Positions 6,581 to 14,160 of a DNA stretch of 15,566 bases are shown here, piece after piece. Within the stretch, counting starts at the first letter, position 1, and each line of letters starts with the position of its first letter. The position numbers were made by a program, and so were the translations under genes. Origin of the DNA: an uncultured Spirochaetaceae bacterium (GTDB taxonomy: Bacteria > Spirochaetota > Spirochaetia > Treponematales > Treponemataceae); assembly GCA_902797925.1 (NCBI GenBank), contig CADBUT010000073.1:1-15566 (forward strand), read 5' to 3'. The notes beneath the pieces were generated by a model. It saw nothing but the letters and a program-made list of their open reading frames with translations. It did no database searches and was not told where the DNA came from.

Positions 6581-6685
6581 ATGAGCGTTTTACACGGAAA
6601 ATTTGAAAAAATCGCCAAAAAAAGCAAAAATTTTAGAGAAAATAGAGAAAAAGTATTTGACAAAATAGAGAAATTAGAGCTATAA
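6581..6685 (+). CDS. Small Lys/Glu-rich protein of 34 aa
   Basis: I do not recognise it. ATG 6581 has a good ribosome site (GGAG at 6572-6575, 5-nt spacing). The frame runs 34 codons to TAA and is followed 27 nt later by a strong intrinsic terminator on the same strand. The product starts MSVLHGKFEK and ends DKIEKLEL. It is highly charged, probably a single amphipathic helix, with no signal or membrane segment. It lies in the 303-bp gap between the leftward MATE gene and the leftward metallo-hydrolase, pointing the other way. No clear promoter is seen. The transcript could instead be a small RNA; AAA/GAA-rich composition makes a chance frame possible. Confidence 0.5.
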   Translation: MSVLHGKFEKIAKKSKNFRENREKVFDKIEKLEL

Positions 6686-6712
6686 ATAATTATACCATTT
6701 TTTCCCTTTTGT

Positions 6713-6766
6713 GGGCGCAGTGAAAGTTTTTACCCTCCTTTTCTTTCAATTGCGCCCTATTTTTTT
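6713..6766 (+). terminator. Intrinsic terminator after the small ORF
   Basis: GGGCGCA (6713-6719) pairs with TGCGCCC (6751-6757). GT/AT (one G-U) and GAAAG/CTTTC extend the stem to about 14 bp with one bulged A. TA and seven T (6760-6766) follow. The T-run is on the plus-strand side. There is none on the minus side, so it serves the rightward small transcript rather than the leftward operon. Confidence 0.8.
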
Positions 6767-6782
6767 GCCATTTTGAAAATGC

Positions 6783-7619
6783 TTAGAACTGCATTATAAG
6801 CCCTGTGTGAAGGTGATAGAGCTTTGCGCCCAAATATTTTTTCATAATCTCAAAAGCGCGCTCGCCAGTGCAGTGGCCAGTGTAAATCTGCCTGATTCCA
6901 GTTTGTGCAAGATAAAGTGCGGTTTGCGTTACATCGTTTTCAGATTTTCTGTGAAGGTGAAAACCGCCTGCGAGCGTATAAATTTTTTTATCAGGAAAAA
7001 CGCGCTTCACGTCTTCGATTGTGTTTACAACACCTTTATGTGCGCAGCTTGTAAAAACAATCAGACCTTTCTCTGTTTCAAAAACTACAGTCTGTTCGTG
7101 GTCAAAATTGTCAAGCTGCCAGTTTTTTCCGTTTTTTACAAGCAGCGTGCCTTTAACATGCCCCATCTTATGGAGCTTTTCAGTCTGCGGCGGCATATTG
7201 TCAAGTTCATGAGGAATCAGGGTTACACCGTCCATGAGCGTGCAGGTGCTGTCGATAAACTCGAATCTGTCTTTGTATTTTTCGAGGATGCCCTTTTTGA
7301 TTCCAATGTATCTGTTATGAAAACGGCGTGAACTGTAGCAGTTTTCTCTGCATGTTTTTAACAGGTAAAACTTTGCTGTGGAATTTTCTCTGAAAAAAGT
7401 CTCAAGACCGTTCGCATGGTCATAGTGTGCGTGGCTTAAAATGCCGGCATCAACATCCTTAATGCTGATGCCGCACATTTCTGCATTTTTGAAGAAATTA
7501 CTTGAAGCACCCGTGTCAATGAGAATCTTTTTTCTGTTGTACTCAACGAGAATACTCAATCCCCATTCTGCCTTTAAGTTACCGGCGCGGGTGCTGTCTA
7601 CTAGAATAGTTGCTTTCAC
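6783..7619 (-). CDS. Metallo-beta-lactamase-fold hydrolase
   Basis: A 278-aa cytosolic protein. The zinc-site motif HAHYDH is at residues 63-68. Further metal-ligand motifs are SCAHKG (H194), GGFHLH (H221, H223) and TGHCTG (H249). The overall pattern, with DHEQTVVF near 173-180, matches the MBL subfamily often labelled 7,8-dihydropterin-6-methyl-(ribofuranosyl)aminobenzene-phosphate synthase-like. True substrates in bacteria are largely unassigned. The start is GTG at 7619, directly after the TAA of the OmpA-family gene (TAAGTG), with no strong ribosome site, so translational coupling is likely. It is the last gene of the leftward envelope cluster. Confidence 0.87.
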   Translation of the reverse strand: MKATILVDSTRAGNLKAEWGLSILVEYNRKKILIDTGASSNFFKNAEMCGISIKDVDAGILSHAHYDHANGLETFFRENSTAKFYLLKTCRENCYSSRRFHNRYIGIKKGILEKYKDRFEFIDSTCTLMDGVTLIPHELDNMPPQTEKLHKMGHVKGTLLVKNGKNWQLDNFDHEQTVVFETEKGLIVFTSCAHKGVVNTIEDVKRVFPDKKIYTLAGGFHLHRKSENDVTQTALYLAQTGIRQIYTGHCTGERAFEIMKKYLGAKLYHLHTGLIMQF

Positions 7620-8963
7620 TTAGTACCATGAGGTGTAGTGGAACACCGGCTGCAGTGTAATTTCTACACGGCGGTTAAGTGCACGTCCTTCCGGCGTGTC
7701 GTTTGAAGCAATCGGTACATTTCCACCGTAACCCTTGTAGCTGAAAATCTCCGGAGGAAGTCCGCGTTTTTTCATTTCTTCTACGATGGTCTTTGCACGT
7801 GCAATAGACAGCGGCATTTCGCTTTGAATATCGCCGATGCGTGCTGTATGTCCTTCAATAAGAATACTGAATGTAGTTGTATTAAGAACATCTTTTATAA
7901 TTTTAGCAATCTTATCAATGCGTTCGCCTTCTGTAGGCAGAAGCTCAGGTGAATCCGGCTTGAAACGGAATGCGAACGAGAATGATGCACCAACTGGACC
8001 GTCGATTATAGGTGCTGCAATGTCCTCATCATCGGTGATAGACTTTTTGAGCTTGTTGAGAGCAAGGTAATATGACTCATCTTTGATAGGAACACGTATT
8101 TTCTTTATAAGCTTATCTTTATCAAGAAGAATTACAACTTTTCCATCGTTGATAAGGTCAATGTTTTCTGGAACAGACAAAATGCGGAGTGCGTCACTAC
8201 GTGAAATAACCGGGTCTGTTCTGTTTGTTCCATAAATTTGGTGCGCTTTTATAACAAGCGGATCTTCGCCGATGCGGTCTATGTATTTAGTCAAATCACT
8301 TTCATAGCCATAATTTACAACACCCTGCTTTTTAATTATTTCAGGCTTAACCATGTTATGCTCATAAAGCAGAGTCATTGTTTCGTCCCAAATTCTTGGA
8401 AAAAGACAAGGCTCGGCGCCCTCTGTTATAAATTCACCATGAACTGGAAGCATTCCGCGTGCGTCAATTACAATGCCTGTGTAAGGCCGCGAGGCGATTC
8501 TGTCCATCGGCTGTTTTGGCCTGTATGTATGCTGATGAGAGAGAATTTTTGCTGATATATCATGAAGCGAGATGCTGTGTGCAATCTGAAGATCTTGTGA
8601 ATCTCTTGAGAAATAGCTTGGTGTACTTTCGCCGTTGTCAATAATCTGGCTCAGCTGCTCAAGTGTAATGTCTTCGCGCAAAACCAAATCGTTAATTTCT
8701 GTAAACGAATTAACTTTAACCGCAAGCAGAGCATCTTTTATAAGCAGAGGTGTCTGCATGTTAATCCGTTCTACGGCTGTCGCACGTCCTGACGGCATGT
8801 TTATTCCCGCTTTTTCAACGTCAAGCGTGATTGTTGACGAAAACTTTTGTGTCGTCCAGTCTATGCTGCTTGAAGACTGCATGTTTTGGGTTTGTGCAAA
8901 AGTAAATGCCGCTATTAACAGCAAAATAACTGAAACTATATACTTATTTTTAATAAAAGACAT
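7620..8963 (-). CDS. OmpA-family envelope protein (Tp0624-like)
   Basis: 447 aa. ATG 8963 is preceded by GAGAGG at 5-nt spacing. Residues 1-23 are a signal peptide cut near FTFA/QTQ, so the protein is periplasmic or outer-membrane associated. Residues 325-437 are an OmpA C-terminal, peptidoglycan-binding domain (SILIEGHTARIG, LSIARAKTIVEEMKKRG, YGG, RALNRRVEITL). The N-terminal and middle parts are of unknown function; the middle holds RPYTGIVIDARGM, a motif I associate with spirochaetal and FlgT/LPP20-like proteins. The architecture recalls Tp0624 of Treponema pallidum (from memory). There is no beta-barrel. It probably tethers envelope components to peptidoglycan, next to a wall-cleaving enzyme in the same operon. 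Confidence 0.9.
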   Translation of the reverse strand: MSFIKNKYIVSVILLLIAAFTFAQTQNMQSSSSIDWTTQKFSSTITLDVEKAGINMPSGRATAVERINMQTPLLIKDALLAVKVNSFTEINDLVLREDITLEQLSQIIDNGESTPSYFSRDSQDLQIAHSISLHDISAKILSHQHTYRPKQPMDRIASRPYTGIVIDARGMLPVHGEFITEGAEPCLFPRIWDETMTLLYEHNMVKPEIIKKQGVVNYGYESDLTKYIDRIGEDPLVIKAHQIYGTNRTDPVISRSDALRILSVPENIDLINDGKVVILLDKDKLIKKIRVPIKDESYYLALNKLKKSITDDEDIAAPIIDGPVGASFSFAFRFKPDSPELLPTEGERIDKIAKIIKDVLNTTTFSILIEGHTARIGDIQSEMPLSIARAKTIVEEMKKRGLPPEIFSYKGYGGNVPIASNDTPEGRALNRRVEITLQPVFHYTSWY

Positions 8964-8982
8964 AAAAACCTCTCATCAAGGG

Positions 8983-9010
8983 AATATCTGAAAGCCCTTT
9001 TATGGGCGTA
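8983..9010. other. Weak hairpin between transglycosylase and OmpA-family genes
   Basis: GCCC and GGGC arms (4 bp) flank TTTTAT in the 70-nt gap. No proper T-run follows on the minus strand, so it probably does not end transcription. It may be a processing or stability element. Low confidence. Confidence 0.25.
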
Positions 9011-9033
9011 TTTTCTATAAAATAAGATAAAAC

Positions 9034-10533
9034 TCAATCTATTATCGGCACTTTTAAAGTACTTCCTTCACGAAGAATTGCATCAACTTTCATATTATTT
9101 GCTTCTGCAAGGCTTTCAACCTGAACATTATATTTTAGAGAGAGATTCCAGAGGTTGTCGCCTTGCTGAACTTTGTAAGTTCCAGTGTAAGCCACATTAT
9201 CGTTAGCAGACTTGCCTTTATATGGCGAAACGTCTTTGAAAGCCGGAATGCATATCGTCTTGCCGATTCTAAGCTGCGACGGCTTCAGTCCCGGATTTGC
9301 CTGCAAAATCATGTCTTCTGAAACGCCGTAATGGCGGCTCAAAGCATAAACTGTGTCGCCTGAGCGTATCTTATAAAGATGATACTTTATAAGCAGCTTG
9401 CTCTTGTCGTTTACAAGCTCGGCAACAGCGTCTTTGAATTCAGACGGAACGCGGAGCTTGTAAACCGCATTCGGCGGCGTAACGCCGTAAAAGAGGGCAG
9501 GGTTCAAGAATTTGATTATGCTTGAATCCATCGAAGTCTGCTCTGCAATAAGCGAGATATCTACATTCCGCTTTACATCTATAAAAGCATAATCCAGGTG
9601 AGCGTTCTCGTCAAATTCAACCGCATCAATCCCGTAATATTCCGGGTTTGTCAGAATGTCTGCAATTGCAAGAAATTTCGGTACATAATTGATTGATTCG
9701 CTCTTGAGCTGCTTCTTTTCACACAAAGCCCAGTAATCTGCGCCCGGGTTTTTCTTGCAGGTTCTTGAAACTGCGCCAAGACCGGAATTGTACGCCGCAA
9801 GCGCAAGGTTCCAGTCGCCGAGCGTGTCGTAGTTTTCCTTGAGCTTTTTCAATGCCGCGTCAGTCGTAAGCCACGGGTCGCGGCGTTCATCCATCCATTC
9901 GTTCACGCGTATGCCGAAAGGTGAGATGCTGTTCTTCATGAACTGCCACATGCCCATTGCGCCAGACTTTGAGACGGCGTCAATCTTGAAGTTTGATTCA
10001 ATTACCGGAAGAAATTCGAGGCACTCAGGCAGACCCATCTCTGCTATTTTTGCGCGGATATAGCCGCGGTAGGGCGCACCGTTCTTCATTACGGCGGCGA
10101 GCCATTTTTTTGCGTAGTCTGTTGTGTACTGCTTAAGAAATTTCTGAACAAGAGCGTTCTCTTCAGGATAGTCAATTGCGATTTTCTGCTTTTCCGGCAG
10201 CGGTGTTTCTTCTGTTTCATTATTTTCTGCGGAAGCTTCGCCTGTCAAAGTATCGTCAGCTTCAGCTTCATTGTCCGGTGCTTCACCGCTGTTTTGAGGC
10301 TGTTCCTCAATAGCACCGTCCTGAAGGTTTTCAGCCTGTGCCTTTGCCAAAAGCTTATCGATTTTAGTTTCAAATCTTATAGGTGTAAACGAAGTGGAAG
10401 TTTCTGCTGTTTCAAAAAGATTGATAAACGAAATGGTGCCGCTGCTTGCCTGCTGTTCCTGTGCGTCTAAAGAATTCTGCGCAGAGGCAAAACAAAATGC
10501 ACAAGCCAGCAAAAAAGCATTAATTTTTCTCAT
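9034..10533 (-). CDS. MltD-like lytic transglycosylase with two LysM domains
   Basis: Cleaves peptidoglycan glycan strands in the periplasm to 1,6-anhydro products. 499 aa. The signal peptide is at 1-24 (AFLLACAFCFASA). An acidic, Glu/Asn-rich linker lies at about 70-115. The SLT catalytic domain spans about 130-290, with catalytic Glu179 in PVIESNF, GAMGMWQFM at 191-199 and AAYNSGLGAV at 246-255. Two LysM modules (about 388-431 and 462-497, YKIRSGDTVYALSRHYG and YKVQQGDNLWNLSLKYN) bind wall glycan. ATG 10533 overlaps the preceding stop (ATGA) and has GGTGAG upstream. E. coli MltD has the same plan. It lies between a TPR lipoprotein and an OmpA-family anchor. Confidence 0.93.
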   Translation of the reverse strand: MRKINAFLLACAFCFASAQNSLDAQEQQASSGTISFINLFETAETSTSFTPIRFETKIDKLLAKAQAENLQDGAIEEQPQNSGEAPDNEAEADDTLTGEASAENNETEETPLPEKQKIAIDYPEENALVQKFLKQYTTDYAKKWLAAVMKNGAPYRGYIRAKIAEMGLPECLEFLPVIESNFKIDAVSKSGAMGMWQFMKNSISPFGIRVNEWMDERRDPWLTTDAALKKLKENYDTLGDWNLALAAYNSGLGAVSRTCKKNPGADYWALCEKKQLKSESINYVPKFLAIADILTNPEYYGIDAVEFDENAHLDYAFIDVKRNVDISLIAEQTSMDSSIIKFLNPALFYGVTPPNAVYKLRVPSEFKDAVAELVNDKSKLLIKYHLYKIRSGDTVYALSRHYGVSEDMILQANPGLKPSQLRIGKTICIPAFKDVSPYKGKSANDNVAYTGTYKVQQGDNLWNLSLKYNVQVESLAEANNMKVDAILREGSTLKVPIID

Positions 10534-11585
10534 AGTTTCTCACCGTAATAGATGCCGGCCCATTCCCATCGTCCATGAATATCCGGGTCCAGCGGAAAAT
10601 TGATCTTTCTAAAATAGAAATACCAGACTGAAACGTTCTGCTGCCATCCCCATGTACGCAAATACGCTTCGCTTGTATTAGAAGTTTCGTCAAGTTTTTC
10701 GCTAAACCGTATCTTTCCGCGCATAAAATTTGCCATAGAGAAGTTTGCCTGGCTGTTTGAGTCAGTTTCTTCCTGTCTCCACGTCATTGCGAAGAAATTT
10801 ACCCTTGAACGGTATTTTTCAAGCTGCTTGAAATTGTTCGTTTTAAGTGCATTTTTAACAGCCTGCTCGAGCGCATCGAGCGACTCAAAAGACCAGTCTT
10901 TTGCAGAGGCGTTGAGCTTAAGCATCTGGTTCGCGCGGTGGTACGCATTCGGAATGCCCGAAATCTGAATTGTGGTTGCGTCAGGCTGCGCCTCAAAAAG
11001 CGCGTAACATTTGCGCATCTGTTCCCATTCACCGATGTTCTCGTATTCAACGGCAAGACGCGCGTACATCTCTGTAAGACTTATCTTGTCAGGAAAGCGG
11101 AGAATAAGCTCGTTGAAGAATTTGATGCGGCTGTCCGGGTCACTGCTTAGCTGAATCAAATTGATGAGCGCCGTAAAATGAACTGAAGTTCCTTTTACGA
11201 TTAAGTCGTCATAATCGCTTAAGATTCTGTCAAAGTAGTAGCGTGCTATTGGCTTTGCCTTGTCTTCCATATAAATATGCGCAACCATAAGCAGCCAGTA
11301 AGCGTTATACTGGTCGTTCGGGTGGTTCTCCACATAGTCGGTCAAAAAAAGCACAAGTTCGGTGGTCTGGTTTTTTGCTATAAAATCGTTGGCAAGCTGG
11401 CTTACTATGGTAAAGCGGCTTTCCTGCGTTGTTTCATCTGATTCAAGAAGAAGCTGCAAATCACTCAGCTTCTGTGTATTTGAAAGCCTGCTCGTTGCGG
11501 GCGTTTTCTGCCTGCAAGATGAACATAAAATTACTGTGCATAAACAAATATAGGTCAATAAAATTCGTGTCTGCAATTTTAACAT
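10530..11585 (-). CDS. TPR-like lipoprotein
   Basis: I start at ATG 11585 (351 aa) and reject the upstream in-frame TTG at 11621, because a consensus promoter lies between them with its -10 ending 7 nt before this ATG. No Shine-Dalgarno is present, so it is predicted leaderless. Residues 1-23 form a lipoprotein signal (RILLTYICLCTVIL) with C24 in LCSSC, a relaxed lipobox of the spirochaetal kind. The rest is alpha-helical with TPR-like units (NAYWLLMVAHIYMEDKAKPI, TEMYARLAVEYENIGEWEQM). The Trp/Tyr-rich C terminus (WGWQQNVSVWYFYF) is unusual. No specific family is recognised. First gene of the envelope operon; it may be an assembly or partner factor for the transglycosylase. Confidence 0.85.
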   Translation of the reverse strand: MLKLQTRILLTYICLCTVILCSSCRQKTPATSRLSNTQKLSDLQLLLESDETTQESRFTIVSQLANDFIAKNQTTELVLFLTDYVENHPNDQYNAYWLLMVAHIYMEDKAKPIARYYFDRILSDYDDLIVKGTSVHFTALINLIQLSSDPDSRIKFFNELILRFPDKISLTEMYARLAVEYENIGEWEQMRKCYALFEAQPDATTIQISGIPNAYHRANQMLKLNASAKDWSFESLDALEQAVKNALKTNNFKQLEKYRSRVNFFAMTWRQEETDSNSQANFSMANFMRGKIRFSEKLDETSNTSEAYLRTWGWQQNVSVWYFYFRKINFPLDPDIHGRWEWAGIYYGEKL

Positions 11586-11592
11586 GGCGATG

Positions 11593-11621
11593 ATTTTAAC
11601 ATGGCTGACGCTTATTTTCAA
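11593..11621 (-). promoter_or_regulatory. Promoter of the envelope operon (predicted leaderless)
   Basis: On the minus strand: TTGAAA (complement of 11616-11621), 17 nt, TAAAAT (complement of 11593-11598), 7 nt, ATG at 11585. Both hexamers are near consensus. Confidence 0.7.
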
Positions 11622-11653
11622 CAGCTGTTTTAAGAGGCAGGATACTAGACCTG

Positions 11654-11698
11654 TTCGGAAAACTGTATTGGTAGCGTAGCTTCAAACCAGTTTCCGAA
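11654..11698. repeat. Inverted repeat TTCGGAA-a-ACTG / CAGT-TTCCGAA
   Basis: The arms at 11654-11665 and 11688-11698 match over 11 bp with one bulged A and enclose 22 nt. It sits between two divergent promoters. It carries no T-run. It may be a dispersed palindromic (REP-like) element or an operator; the window holds no second copy that I can see. Confidence 0.55.
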
Positions 11699-11759
11699 TA
11701 CATCTACTATGTAACTTTTAGTTTTTTTCCATGTTAAAACTTATATAACCGTCTGTTTT

Positions 11760-11788
11760 TTGACAGTTGTTTTGTGCTACACTTTTAT
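11760..11788 (+). promoter_or_regulatory. Promoter of the membrane protein/TPR operon
   Basis: TTGACA (11760-11765), a 17-nt spacer, then TTTTAT (11783-11788). TATGAT at 11786-11791 is an alternative -10 at longer spacing. The predicted start is near 11795. Confidence 0.6.
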
Positions 11789-11796
11789 GATAATGA

Positions 11797-11826
11797 AATC
11801 TCTAAAAACTTCAGTTTTTCGAGATT
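11797..11826 (+). other. 5'-UTR hairpin at the predicted transcript start
   Basis: AATCTC-t-AAAAAC pairs with GTTTTT-c-GAGATT: 12 bp with one mismatch and loop TTCA. It lies at the expected 5' end of the operon message, about 40 nt before the GGGGGA ribosome site. No T-run follows, so a terminator is unlikely; a stability role or protein-binding site is possible. Confidence 0.5.
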
Positions 11827-11869
11827 CACATAATTATTAAAAGTTTTTCCGGCTTTTGATGGGGGATTT

Positions 11870-12448
11870 ATGCCTAAAAAATATAATACACTGCTTGCAG
11901 TGGGCATTTCATGCATAATTTTGGGTGCTATTCTGCTTGTTGCCCGTTTTGCGTCTGTTAATTTTTCTTTTATTTCTTGGGTTACTGTTTTTACCGTTCT
12001 TGCAGGCGGATTTTTCCTTTATTTGTGTGCAACTTCAATTCATAAGGCATGGACAGTTTTTCTAGGCTGCTTTCTGATTTCTAACGGCTTCTTTATCTTT
12101 ATTGTAAAGCTTGGCATTCTGCCGTTTGGAATGGGGCAGCTCTGGCCGCTTTTTGTTATTTTTTCGTCTTTTTCGCTTTTCTTTTCGGGTATTTATAAAT
12201 TCAAACGGATAGTTGCAGTTTATTTTGTTCCGTCTCTTGTGCTTGTTTTTTTAGGCGTTTTCTTTTTGCAGTTTTCTCTGCATATAATCAAAGTGCCTAT
12301 AAGATATTTTGCTGCTATGTGGTGGCCGCTTCTTTTTATTTTTGTAGGTATCGGGCTTTTGATAACGTTTTTTTACATTCAGCATACGAAAAAGGCCGTA
12401 CTTGAGAGCGGTGAAGATTTTGATGACGATTACGAGGATATTTCCTAA
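11870..12448 (+). CDS. Small polytopic inner-membrane protein with acidic tail
   Basis: 192 aa with about six hydrophobic helices filling residues 8-170, then a cytosolic tail ending in an acidic cluster (EDFDDDYEDIS). Segments such as QLWPLFVIF and MWWPLLFIFVGIGLL resemble the short membrane modules of LiaI/LiaF-type stress proteins, but I cannot assign a family. ATG 11870 has GGGGGA 5 nt upstream. Its stop overlaps the start of the following TPR gene (TAATG), so the two are co-transcribed and probably translationally coupled. Confidence 0.82.
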   Translation: MPKKYNTLLAVGISCIILGAILLVARFASVNFSFISWVTVFTVLAGGFFLYLCATSIHKAWTVFLGCFLISNGFFIFIVKLGILPFGMGQLWPLFVIFSSFSLFFSGIYKFKRIVAVYFVPSLVLVFLGVFFLQFSLHIIKVPIRYFAAMWWPLLFIFVGIGLLITFFYIQHTKKAVLESGEDFDDDYEDIS

Positions 12449-14118
12449 TGAATAGAAGGCAGCGTTGCTGCACTTTTAAGTTCTGTACTTTTATATTGCT
12501 AGTTTTCTCATTTTTGAAGCTTTGGGCTGCACCGGCATCAAAGGCAGGTTCCCCGCAGGAAGCATATCTTATTTCAGAAATTGAAAAAGGCTCGCCTGCT
12601 TCTTTGAAAGCTGCTGTAAACAAAATACGCCTGAGCGGCAAAGAAATGACCGTAACTGAAAAGCAGTATCTTGTTTTGGCTTCATTTATTCTAAAGACTG
12701 CTTACCCTGCCGAACGCATAAACTGGGAAATTCCGGAAGTTTCTTCTGCCGGTTCTGTTTACCTTTCAATTATGGAAACCGTAAAAATGGGCGCGTATGC
12801 GTTCAATTCTGTAAATAATTCAGATTTTTTAACGATGGTGCTGCCGTCTTTGGTCTTGTTTTCTGCACCGGGGCTTAAAAACTATTATGCAGATGCCGAA
12901 AGCGCTTTGACAGAAGCCTGCAGGCAGAATCAGCAGTCTGTGCTTGCGCCTTATCTTTTGGGAATTTTATACACAAGGCAGGGGAAAAACAAAATGGCTT
13001 TAAGCTATCTTGAAAAGGCTTTTTCTCTGCAAAGTGACTGTGCGCCGATTGGTGAGGCTTATGCAAAAGTTCTTCTTGACCAGAACCGCCCGAAAGATGC
13101 ATATAATACCGCTGTAAAGGTTCTGCTCAAAAACAACAGCAATATCCAGATTCTGACGCTTTGTGCCCAGGCGGCTTTTGCACAGCGCGACTTTGATTTG
13201 GCTGAAAACTACATAACGCAGGTGCTTCAGGGCGACCCTTCTAACGCAACATGCCAGCTTATGCGTGCGCGTATTCTTGTTGAAAAAGGCGAATACTTGA
13301 AAGCACAGGCAGCACTTGAGACTTACGCAAAAACAGAAAAACCGAATAAAGACTATTATGTAGTAAGACTTTATTTTCTCCGCGACTGGAACAAAAACGT
13401 ACACGCCGCCGCGGCTCTTGCGACACAGGCTTTAAAAGAATATCCGCTTGACCCTGAGCTGCTAATTCTTTCGGCAGATATTGCTTCTTCGACGGGGCGT
13501 AAAATCAACGACCTGACAGCTTCTCAGCTTGCATCGCAGGTTTTGGGTTCAGACCCGTTTAATGCAGAGGCTCTTTACATTATGGTAAAAGAAGCTGTAA
13601 AGAATGAGCAGTGGCAGACGGCTTATGACCGCTCAAACAAGCTTATGCAGGTTAAAAACGACGAGCGTTCAAAGCTGCTGCGCGTTGATGTGTGTCTCGG
13701 GCTTAATAAGATTACAGAAGCACAGAGCCTTGCAAAAGAACTGTATGCTGCATCGCCGGACAAAGAGGATGTGCAGATTATGTACATACGCGTATTGATT
13801 GCGTCAAAAAATGTTACAGAAGCTTCGGCATTAATCGAAAAAATTCTGCCGAAAGCGGGACAGCGTGCCAAGAGTGCGCTTTATTACCAGAGAAGCCGCA
13901 TCGCTTCAACTGCTTCGGTTAAACTGAACGATTTGCGCTCAAGTCTTGCGGCAAATCCGCGCAATGACGAAGCTTTATACGACCTTTACAAGATTTATTA
14001 CAAACAGAAAGATTATAAAAAAGCCCAGTATTACTTAAAACAGGTAATTGCCATAAAACCTTTTGACGAAAAACTACAGAACCATCAGCTTGAACTTGAA
14101 AAATTACTTGCCCAGTAA
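12448..14118 (+). CDS. Secreted TPR-repeat protein
   Basis: 556 aa. Residues 1-28 form a signal peptide (FCTFILLVFSFLKLWAAPA). It is followed by helical repeats through most of the length, with TPR signatures such as LGILYTRQGKNKMALSYLEKA (about 172-192), AQAAFAQRDFDLAENYITQVL (about 238-258) and LYDLYKIYYKQKDYKKAQYYL near the C terminus. TPR arrays are protein-interaction scaffolds; periplasmic location is inferred from the signal peptide. ATG 12448 overlaps the preceding stop, and GAGGAT lies about 9 nt upstream. It is paired with the small membrane protein, which could be its inner-membrane partner. No enzymatic motif seen. Confidence 0.88.
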   Translation: MNRRQRCCTFKFCTFILLVFSFLKLWAAPASKAGSPQEAYLISEIEKGSPASLKAAVNKIRLSGKEMTVTEKQYLVLASFILKTAYPAERINWEIPEVSSAGSVYLSIMETVKMGAYAFNSVNNSDFLTMVLPSLVLFSAPGLKNYYADAESALTEACRQNQQSVLAPYLLGILYTRQGKNKMALSYLEKAFSLQSDCAPIGEAYAKVLLDQNRPKDAYNTAVKVLLKNNSNIQILTLCAQAAFAQRDFDLAENYITQVLQGDPSNATCQLMRARILVEKGEYLKAQAALETYAKTEKPNKDYYVVRLYFLRDWNKNVHAAAALATQALKEYPLDPELLILSADIASSTGRKINDLTASQLASQVLGSDPFNAEALYIMVKEAVKNEQWQTAYDRSNKLMQVKNDERSKLLRVDVCLGLNKITEAQSLAKELYAASPDKEDVQIMYIRVLIASKNVTEASALIEKILPKAGQRAKSALYYQRSRIASTASVKLNDLRSSLAANPRNDEALYDLYKIYYKQKDYKKAQYYLKQVIAIKPFDEKLQNHQLELEKLLAQ

Positions 14119-14137
14119 GCGTCCAATGTTATATATT
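14108..14137 (+). promoter_or_regulatory. Candidate promoter for the rubredoxin-epimerase gene
   Basis: TTGCCC (14108-14113), an 18-nt spacer, then TATATT (14132-14137). It overlaps the last codons of the TPR gene. It would let the next gene be expressed independently. Confidence 0.4.
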
Positions 14138-14160
14138 ATGCTATTAACAATGGAGGATTC

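Noticed and set aside
11586..11621. TTG start at 11621 for the TPR lipoprotein
   Set aside because: The extra residues would be encoded by the promoter itself; ATG 11585 follows the -10 directly and gives a proper lipoprotein signal.
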